From: Penium margaritaceum
Taxonomy: Eukaryota > Streptophyta > Zygnematophyceae > Desmidiales > Peniaceae
Direction: 5' to 3'
NCBI GenBank assembly: GCA_023375785.1
Contig: SZWC01000823.1
Coordinates: 28,187-51,871, forward strand
Length of the DNA stretch: 23,685 nucleotides
Position 1 is the stretch's first letter, and every line of letters begins with the position of its first letter. The position numbers were made by a program, and so were the translations under genes. The notes below the pieces were generated by a model that worked only from the letters and a program-made list of their open reading frames with translations, was not told the origin of the DNA and did not search any database. This document shows positions 18,801-23,685 of this stretch, piece by piece.

Positions 18801-19616
18801 ACCAGTCTGCCTAAGGCCTTGTCAGCCCCCGACGCTGAGCAGTGGCGCACTGCCTGCCAGGCTGAGCTTGATGCCATCCGAGAGCACGACGTCTTCGAGC
18901 CGGTGGACTTGCCCAAGAACCGCAAGGCCATCAAGGCCAAGTGGGTTCTACGCAAGAAGCTCAAGCCAGACGGCACTGTGGAGCGCTACAAAGCGCGCCT
19001 GACAGCAAAGGGCTTCTCTCAGGTCCCTGGCGTAGACTACACTGAGACCTTTGCTCCTGTTGGGCGGATGACGACCACGCTCACGCTGCAAAGCCATGTG
19101 GCACAACACGACTGGGAACTCCATCAGATGGATGTCAACAACGCCTTCCTGAACGGGGATCTTGAGGAGGAGATCTACATGGTCCAGCCACCCGGTTTTG
19201 AGGATGGTACCGGTCGCGTGTACCGGCTGCGGAAAGTCTTGTACGGCCTGAAACAGTCACCTCGCTGCTGGAACCGGGAGATCACCAGCACGCTGAGACG
19301 CGCTGGGTACATTCAGAGTGATGCTGACCCATCTCTGTTCATCGCACAGTCCCCACCACCGCTTGCTGCCATCGTCGTCTACGTGGACGATCTTCTGATC
19401 GCTTTGCCCGACCTGGGAGCAGTGAACGCTACCAAGGCCGTTCTCTCCTCGGCCTACAAGATGAAAGATCTTGGTGAGGCCTCTGTGTTTTTGGGGATGG
19501 AGATCGTGCGCGACCGTGTCCGCCGCACACTCCGTGTCCATCAGGGACGCTACGCAGAGACTGTGGGGGAGCGCTTTGCCGACCTCCTCGCTGCCGTCCG
19601 CGCCCATGACCCCTGA
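18801..19616 (+). pseudogene. Copia-B reverse transcriptase (frameshift near its end)
   Basis: This is a copia-type RT with EPVDLPKNRKAIKAKWVLRK, ERYKARLTAKGFSQVPGVDY, ETFAPVGRMTTTLTL, HQMDVNNAFLNGDLEEEIYM, RLRKVLYGLKQSPRCWN and an intact VVYVDDLLIA (Asp codons 19386-19391). Unlike copia-A, its catalytic motif is whole. The frame ends AHDP at TGA 19614-19616. The homologous reading continues one frame over (APMTPEGQAALK) from about 19598, so one base has been gained, or two lost, between about 19585 and 19605. Confidence 0.9.
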
Positions 19617-20352
19617 GGGGCAGGCTGCCCTGAAGGTGGATGACCCAGATGACCTGGGGGAGCCAGTTGATGTGACCCAGTACCTGCGAGTCATCGGCTC
19701 GCTCATGTACTTGGCCACCACGACTCGGCCCGACATTGCCTTCACTGTCAACCTGCTCGCCCAGTTCTCGCAGGCTTCGCGCCAGCGAACACAGGAGGTG
19801 GCAGTCCGGTGTGTGCGCTACATTCTGTCCACCGCACGCTTCGGCCTGTGCTTTCGCGAGCAGGTGTCCGTCGTGCTCGATGGGTACACGGATAGTGACT
19901 GGGCTTGGAGTCCAGATGGCAAAAGCCGCACCGGCTACATCTTTCTCATTGGAGGCACTGCAGTGTCCTGGCGAAGTGGGAAACAGGGTTGCATCGCACG
20001 TAGCACTGCTGAGGCAGAGTATGTTGCCTTAGGCGCCGGTGTAGCGAAATGTGTCTGGCTCGTCCGTCTGTTGCGTGAACTGCGTCAATCGATTCCCCCC
20101 GTGGTCGTCCAGTGTGGCAACATGAGCGCGGAGGCCATCGCCAAGAACTCAGGTGTGTTCCATGCACGCACAAAGCACATCAATGTCGAGCACCACTTCG
20201 TGCGTGATCTAGTTGATCGTGGTGAGATCCGAGTCATCCATGTGAGCACTGACAGGCAATGCGCGGATTTTCTGACCAAGGCTCTGGGTCGTTCGAAGTT
20301 TCATGCGGCCACTCGTTCCGTTGGACTCTGCCCCATCCCTGTTGCAGGTTGA
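19598..20352 (+). pseudogene. Copia-B end of RT and RNase H (catalytic Asp lost)
   Basis: This continues pol after the frameshift: PMTPEGQAALK, YLRVIGSLMYLATTTRPDIA, then RNase H with DGYTDSDWAWSPDGKSRTGY, GGTAVSWRSGKQGC, AEAEYVALGAG, HINVEHHFVRDLV and CADFLTKALG. The third acidic motif, normally CDN, reads CGN (GGC at 20116-20118), removing a metal ligand. Copia-A keeps SDN at this place. The protein ends VGLCPIPVAG at TGA 20350-20352, with about 110 bp of 3' untranslated sequence before the polypurine tract. Confidence 0.9.
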
Positions 20353-20462
20353 TTCCTTGTGTGCCACCTTGCATTTGCTGTGTCTGCTGCCTGCAGCGGC
20401 TGTGCGTTTCCTTCTCTGTACAGCGTTAGTGTCTGCATGCGCATGGACGTGTTTCGCCCTCC

Positions 20463-20475
20463 GGTCATGGGGGAG
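20463..20475 (+). other. Polypurine tract of copia-B
   Basis: GGTCATGGGGGAG lies directly before the TGTTG of the 3' LTR and is the same motif as in copia-A. Confidence 0.88.
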
Positions 20476-21005
20476 TGTTGTTGTGTGTGTCGTACACAGC
20501 TTACGGTGACTCCTCGGCTCATGTCCATTCACGTGCAGATCCCTGAGACTGGCGACGGTGCCTGAAGGCTGGCAGCCGGCGGCGACGGGCGCCCAGAAGA
20601 CTTCTGTATTTTTTAGATTCGTGCTGTGTCACAGCACGTAGGCGTGCAGCCTATCGGGACGTAGATCTCTTCGATGCGGCCGTGTTGGTTCAAACGGATC
20701 GTTGTTCGGATGTGTCTGCAGGGAATTATGGCCAAAACTACGCTCTTGCAACTATTTTGTCCTGCTAGAAAATAGCGCCCTCGTGCGCCGCGTGTGTGTG
20801 CACTAGGTCCGTGACACTATTTAGGTTGCTCGGACCTCAGTTGTCATTCTCTCTGCATGTTTTCAACATTTGCAGCTTCTGACACTTGTGTTTGTGTCCC
20901 TAGCCAACCTCTTGCTGTTCTCACCTCCACCTTTGTGTGCTAGTGAGTTAGCTGGCTGGCTTGTACTGTCACGCTAGCAATAGCAGTGCTAGGAGTTGTC
21001 TTTCA
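20476..21005 (+). repeat. 3' LTR of copia-B
   Basis: It begins TGTTGTTGTGTG and ends TTGTCTTTCA, the same 530-bp length as the 5' copy. About 33 substitutions by hand count (about 6%). The right target copy CTCTC (21006-21010) follows, and then the interrupted copia-A LTR. Confidence 0.93.
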
Positions 21006-21010
21006 CTCTC
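21006..21010. repeat. Right target-site duplication of copia-B (CTCTC)
   Basis: CTCTC directly follows the 3' LTR of copia-B; the left copy at 13304-13308 is CTCTT. Because the target lies in a CT repeat, the exact original register is uncertain, but the resumption of copia-A LTR sequence right after it is clear. Confidence 0.75.
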
Positions 21011-21139
21011 AACTTGTCTTGGTTGAGTGTGCATTTTAAGCAAGTTACCGCATCCATGGCGTCTCTCGCTCTGCGTGACTTGGTGCATTCACCCACCTAC
21101 CCACACAAGGCCTAGTCACGTAACTTCCTAGTAACTACA
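21011..21139 (+). repeat. 3' LTR of copia-A, second part
   Basis: This begins AACTTGTCTTGG and matches 5671-5798 nearly base for base (T to A and T to G changes near the end), finishing AACTACA. It completes the LTR that breaks off at 13308 and is followed by the CTTGG target copy. Confidence 0.93.
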
Positions 21140-21144
21140 CTTGG
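21140..21144. repeat. Right target-site duplication of copia-A (CTTGG)
   Basis: This is an identical copy of 5162-5166, directly after the TACA end of the copia-A 3' LTR. Transposase coding sequence resumes in frame beyond it. Confidence 0.9.
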
Positions 21145-21162
21145 CAGCGCCCCATTGAGCAT
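21145..21162 (-). pseudogene. Start of the Harbinger transposase gene, cut off by copia-A
   Basis: Read on the minus strand and joined over the CTTGG target to 5166, this supplies six codons (MLNGAL) in frame with PSPAWMGELRD of the main part. The ATG is at 21162-21160. The same frame is open further upstream to TAG 21273-21271 without another ATG, with a Leu/Arg-rich reading (LLLDIIRRLLHRLHRQP), so a longer product through an upstream exon cannot be excluded. The in-frame continuity across 16 kb of inserted DNA confirms that the gene was split. Confidence 0.75.
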
Positions 21163-21680
21163 GGGCTGTCGATGGAGACGGTGGAGCAATCGACGTATAA
21201 TGTCCAACAGCAGCTCTCGGAGAAGCGCGATGAACTGCCCACGTAGCTTAATAGCTCTTCGTATGAGGGTCTACCATGCCGAAGCACGTGAACGCTGTGA
21301 GTTCATGGTGGTTGCTTAGGGGTGTTAGGAGAAATGGCCATGGATTCATAGCTCCTAGGGTTGGGACGTTGTTGGTGGAGCAAGGCTGGGCCAAATTGCC
21401 ATTGCAACTCCAGGGCGCGATTCGGTGCACGCGATTCGGTGCACGCGATGTACATTGCTGTACATTGTTGTGAATTTCACAATGTTGTCAACATGATGCA
21501 CTCACCTGTCAGCCAACAGGTCTCCAGTTCGAATCTGCGCGAAGAGGAACAGCTATACTTTTTTCACACCAATTTGCGAAGTACCCGCGAAAATGGTTTG
21601 GAATGCAAAAGGGAACGGTGTTCGAATCCCAAATTTGACTTTGGAAGTGAAACTCGTTCCTGCCGCGAAACAAAGGAATT
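21163..21680. other. Right noncoding arm of the Harbinger element
   Basis: This is the likely promoter side of the transposase gene. It contains two tandem 14-bp copies of CGATTCGGTGCACG (21418-21445) and a TGTACATTG doublet after them. Two box-B-like motifs (GTTCGAATC near 21530 and 21621) are noted but not called as an RNA gene. CCCAAATTTGA at 21628 resembles sequence at 2421 in the left arm, in direct orientation. Confidence 0.4.
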
Positions 21681-21718
21681 TTACTTCCTACCACCGAAAT
21701 CCAAGTTGGGGAACAGGC
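21681..21718 (-). repeat. Right terminal inverted repeat of Harbinger element
   Basis: Read on the minus strand it starts GCCTGTTCCCCAACTT and later has AGGAAGTAA, the counterpart of 2099-2130. The flank is TAC, against TTA on the left, so the expected TWA duplication is worn or the end is off by a base or two. Confidence 0.6.
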
Positions 21719-21907
21719 TACATGTCTTAGCGGGGATCTTAAAATCCCATGCCCTTGTGAAATGCTTTGAAACAATTCAAATTCTCACAGCCAAGTACTG
21801 TACAATTGTTGACAAAAGGGCAAGACAACGAAAGCTACACTGGAGAGAAACTTTACTGACGCTGACTCTATTGAAGGGGCAACTTCTCTGCACTGAACTG
21901 CATCACA

Positions 21908-22096
21908 TCAGCTGACAGTTTGGTTCATGGATGCATCGACGGCGGTGCCGTTGTCCCCCTCTTTAGCAGCGAGTGCTTTAAATAAGCGGCCGTACCCCCC
22001 GTCCACGTCAAAAGGCACACACTCTGGGTCCGCTTTGCGTAGTCGCTGCTCATACTCCCTCCAGTCCACCCATCGCACTTCCGACACCTCCGAGGC
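21908..22096 (-). CDS. Probable last exon of a Nudix hydrolase gene (host gene)
   Basis: Nudix proteins hydrolyse nucleoside diphosphate-linked compounds. The reading SEVSEVRWVDWREYEQRL, then DPECVPFDVDGGYGRLFKAL, resembles the part of plant-type Nudix domains after the catalytic box, where EVSEV...W and a VP(F/Y)DV...YG.LF motif are common in the NUDT3/isoprenoid-isomerase-like group. On the minus strand a pyrimidine-rich run ending TGCTTGCAG stands directly before the exon, a good splice acceptor. Reading ends at TGA 21910-21908. The Nudix box itself (GX5EX7REUXEEXGU) should lie in upstream exons at higher coordinates; I could not find it in the window, so the gene is partial or broken. The Harbinger element ends about 190 bp downstream. 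The family call comes from a short motif only. Confidence 0.5.
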   Translation of the reverse strand, partial: ASEVSEVRWVDWREYEQRLRKADPECVPFDVDGGYGRLFKALAAKEGDNGTAVDASMNQTVS

Positions 22097-22334
22097 CTGC
22101 AAGCACAGTCGGGGGACAAATGGACGTCCAAGCTAAGAAGGGCTCCGAGAAGACCAACACGCAGTTGCCACACAGTCTGCGCCAGACGATGTACCGCCAC
22201 GCTCGACCATGATGTCCAATCAGGCGCAGATTGTGTGGACCCTAGGCGCAGCGTTGACTCCATGAGGCAAGCAACCGCCACCCCAACAGTGTCTCGAGTT
22301 CCTGAGACCCCATGGATTCATGCTGAAGACCAGC
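22097..22334. other. Putative intron of the Nudix gene
   Basis: No reading on either strand resembles a known protein. If the exon at 21908-22096 is real, this is at least part of the intron before it on the minus strand. I could not fix a donor site. Confidence 0.3.
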
Positions 22335-22421
22335 AGAGGCCAAGAGGCCAAGAGGCCAAGAGGCCAAGAGGCCAAGAGGCCAAGAGGCCAAGAGGCCAAG
22401 AGGCCAAGAGGCCAAGAGGCC
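22335..22421 (+). repeat. 8-bp tandem repeat (AAGAGGCC)n
   Basis: About eleven uninterrupted copies of AAGAGGCC, the first lacking one base. Because 8 is not a multiple of 3, every frame through it gives an 8-residue repeat (such as RPRGQEAK), which explains the open frames here; I call no protein. Confidence 0.95.
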
Positions 22422-23006
22422 AGGGGCAGAGCCGAGACAACCCCAGCGTCTCCCAGCCGCGTCATTTCAGTCTCGCGGTCTCGAAGTCGGTCCCCAAATT
22501 CGTCATGGAGGCATGCGAGATGCGCCGCTTCCACTGGGGTGACATCGCATGCATCTGGGGGCACCGAGTGACTTGCGGTGCAATTGGGAGAGGAGAGCAG
22601 CAGCCTGCCGCTCTCCTCTCCCTATCTCCGTGGGCGCCTGGGCAAGCTGCATTGTGCCCTCCTTACCTTTTCGCGCCTTGGTGCCATCATCGTTGCGGCT
22701 CTCTTGCTCGCCACATGGACGCGCATGCGTGGCAACAGCTTGCATGGTCCACCAAAAAACACACAATCATCTGATAAGCAGCAGATGTTAAAATAGAGCG
22801 AAGGGAGGGAGGGACAGACTCGATCTATTGTCAGAATGGAGAGCGAATGTCGTAAATGGATGGCTTACGAAGCATCCCAATCGGTTTGCTATGCTGCACC
22901 ATGCCACGCAGTCCACATCTCCATCAAGCAATGCCATAGTACAAAATGGTTAACTTTGCCACATCATGCAATGTCACATCAAACCATGCTATGTTACATG
23001 ACACCA

Positions 23007-23007
<1 letters not shown>
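22422..23007. other. No gene recognised
   Basis: Short frames occur on both strands but none shows a known motif, and they overlap one another. Around 22890-23005 short CATGC and ATGTCACAT-like words recur, a loosely repetitive run leading into the poly(C) tract. It may be intronic or intergenic host DNA. Confidence 0.35.
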
Positions 23008-23039
<32 letters not shown>

Positions 23040-23062
23040 ACCCCCCCCCCCCCCCCCCCCCC
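23008..23062 (+). repeat. Poly(C) tract with one A
   Basis: 32 C, one A at 23040, then 22 C. Such runs can form i-motif/G-quadruplex structures and are unstable in replication and sequencing, so the length may be inexact. The Pro-rich frame across it is an artefact of the homopolymer. Confidence 0.95.
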
Positions 23063-23555
23063 TCGCACTTCACCCCCATGGTCCCCCAAGACCTACATCT
23101 CCTCTTAGCCCTGTTGTCTCATTCTCTCCTCAGCGCCTGACCACCTCACTCAAGCCCTAGTAGGGCCAGTCGGGCAACTTCACTGAACTCCATGCGACAC
23201 CGCCCAACGCAGATCACACAGGATGTGCAGCCACCCACTAAACGTCCGCAACAGATTGCATGATGTGCTTGGTGATGGACTCATGGTCTGCTTTGTGATG
23301 GACAAGCCAGCCAATCCCAAACCCACCAGCTAACGCCATGCTACATTCCTTCGTTCTAGTGCTCCACAGGTCACGAACTCAGAATTGTGGCATTGCAGTC
23401 GTCAAATTCGCCTCACCCGGCACTGACTCATGTCATGCCCCACACTTCGAAGGTGGGGCATGCCGTGGGCCTCCGAGGAAAAGACACAGTCCCAACAAAC
23501 AAAGCACGCCCCAGCATGTCTCCAATGCACCTCAGCCTAAGAACGTACCAGACCT
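23063..23555. other. No gene recognised
   Basis: I see no coding region with a recognisable family, no RNA gene and no longer repeat here. It may be host intergenic or intronic sequence. Confidence 0.4.
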
Positions 23556-23685
23556 CACCCCACCGCACCCCACCGCACCCCACCGCACCGCCCCGCCCCG
23601 CACCGCTCCGCACCGGACGCACCGCGCCGCGCCGCGCCGCGCCGCACCGCACCGCACCCCGCCCCGCACCGCACCGCACCGCACC
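23556..23685 (+). repeat. CACCG-type simple repeat reaching the window end
   Basis: CACCCCACCG ten-mers are followed by CACCG, CCGCG and CCCCG variants up to the last base. It is a GC-rich 5-bp-based simple repeat whose right end is not seen. The minus-strand Arg/Gly frame across it is composition only. Confidence 0.9.

Larger units (their letters stand above)
13309..21005 (+). mobile_element. Ty1/copia LTR retrotransposon copia-B, nested in the copia-A 3' LTR
   Basis: This is a complete but inactive 7.70-kb copia element with two 530-bp LTRs (TGTTG...TTCA), a perfect plant-type primer site, a GC-rich leader, gag-pol and a polypurine tract. Its insertion into the copia-A LTR is shown by the copia-A LTR sequence resuming right after it and by CTCTT/CTCTC flanks. 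Gag-pol has five in-frame stops (14958, 15480, 15486, 17781, 18003) and one frameshift near 19600. The LTRs differ at about 33 of 530 positions by hand count. It is the same lineage as copia-C and more distant from copia-A. Confidence 0.92.
5167..21139 (+). mobile_element. Ty1/copia LTR retrotransposon copia-A, with copia-B nested in its 3' LTR
   Basis: This is a complete but inactive copia element, with gene order gag, protease, integrase, RT, RNase H. It has a 632-bp 5' LTR, a tRNA-Met-type primer site, an extra frame, gag-pol, a polypurine tract and a 3' LTR split in two (12803-13308 and 21011-21139) by copia-B. Perfect CTTGG duplications flank it. Without copia-B it is about 8.27 kb, long for a copia element (often near 5 kb), mostly because of the 1.6-kb region before gag. 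Its LTRs differ at about 20 positions by hand count. The insertion disrupts the Harbinger transposase. Confidence 0.92.
2099..21718. mobile_element. PIF/Harbinger DNA transposon interrupted by nested copia elements
   Basis: The element carries the two genes typical of the PIF/Harbinger superfamily: a Myb/SANT-like protein (+, 2641-4092) and a DDE transposase (-, 4063-5166, continuing at 21145-21162). It is bounded by diverged terminal inverted repeats: GGCTGTTCCTCACCTT on the left and, reading inward from the right end, GCCTGTTCCCCAACTT (13 of 16 identical). Copia-A sits in the transposase gene near its 5' end. Without copia-A and one target copy the element is about 3.64 kb, a normal size for this superfamily. 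The expected 3-bp TWA target duplication is not clean (TTA left, TAC right). Both genes carry in-frame stops, so the copy cannot move by itself. Confidence 0.75.

Noticed and set aside
2641..20352. Alternative nuclear code with TAA/TAG read as glutamine (as in some ulvophyte algae), suggested by many in-frame TAR codons where Gln fits and by several genes ending in TGA.
   Set aside because: The copia-A gag-pol has many CAG/CAA codons and no in-frame TAR, TAG 17781 replaces a conserved Trp, TGA also occurs in frame (12182, 18003), and TAG/TAA appear to end the 5819-7330 frame and the transposase. C-to-T decay of silenced elements explains the pattern more simply.
22335..22421. CRISPR-like array.
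   Set aside because: The units are contiguous 8-mers without spacers, in a eukaryotic setting; this is a minisatellite.
22220..22564. Upstream Nudix exon on the minus strand (reading HDEFGDRLRDRETEMTRL).
   Set aside because: It superficially resembles the stretch before the last Nudix exon, but no Nudix box or convincing splice pair could be matched.
22235..22774. 179-codon plus-strand frame through the AAGAGGCC repeat.
   Set aside because: Its openness comes from the 8-bp repeat, which is open in all frames; there is no domain outside the repeat.
22836..23108. Proline-rich frame over the poly(C) tract.
   Set aside because: The proline run is the homopolymer itself and the flanks show no known motif.

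Overview
The window looks like a repeat-rich eukaryotic nuclear genome, most likely from the green plant or algal lineage. Two Ty1/copia retrotransposons carry primer-binding sites of the plant initiator-tRNA-Met type (TGGTATCAGAGC and a one-base variant). There is also a PIF/Harbinger DNA transposon with its usual Myb/SANT-like partner gene, and a likely spliced exon of a cellular Nudix gene. There are no bacterial-style operons. The GC-rich, Ser/Ala/Pro-rich coding style would suit a charophyte-type alga, but that is only a guess.

Layout. 1-289 is AT-rich sequence with nothing recognisable. 290-1688 is a 5'-truncated copia remnant (copia-C: end of RT, RNase H, polypurine tract, 3' LTR). 2099-21718 is one PIF/Harbinger element whose transposase gene has been split by a copia element (copia-A, 5167-21139). 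The 3' LTR of copia-A has in turn been split by a second copia element (copia-B, 13309-21005). Each step leaves a 5-bp target duplication (CTTGG for copia-A; CTCTT/CTCTC for copia-B), so the order Harbinger, then copia-A, then copia-B can be read directly. With the nested DNA removed, Harbinger is about 3.64 kb, copia-A about 8.27 kb and copia-B about 7.70 kb.

How the genes relate. The Harbinger element has a Myb/SANT-like gene on + and a DDE transposase on -, meeting tail to tail with about 30 bp overlap. Copia-A has LTR, PBS, an unusual extra reading frame (5819-7330), gag, protease, integrase, RT, RNase H, polypurine tract and LTR. Copia-B has LTR, PBS, a roughly 0.8-kb leader full of CCGCGG, gag, protease, integrase, RT, RNase H, polypurine tract and LTR. 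All are decayed: in-frame stops (mostly TAG/TAA where Gln would fit), a few one-base frameshifts, and lost catalytic residues (YVDN in the copia-A RT; CGN in the copia-B RNase H).

Right flank. At 21908-22096 on the minus strand there is a probable last exon of a Nudix hydrolase, about 190 bp beyond the Harbinger end; it is the only cellular gene I can support. The rest holds an 8-bp tandem repeat (22335-22421), a poly(C) tract (23008-23062) and a CACCG-type simple repeat running off the window end.
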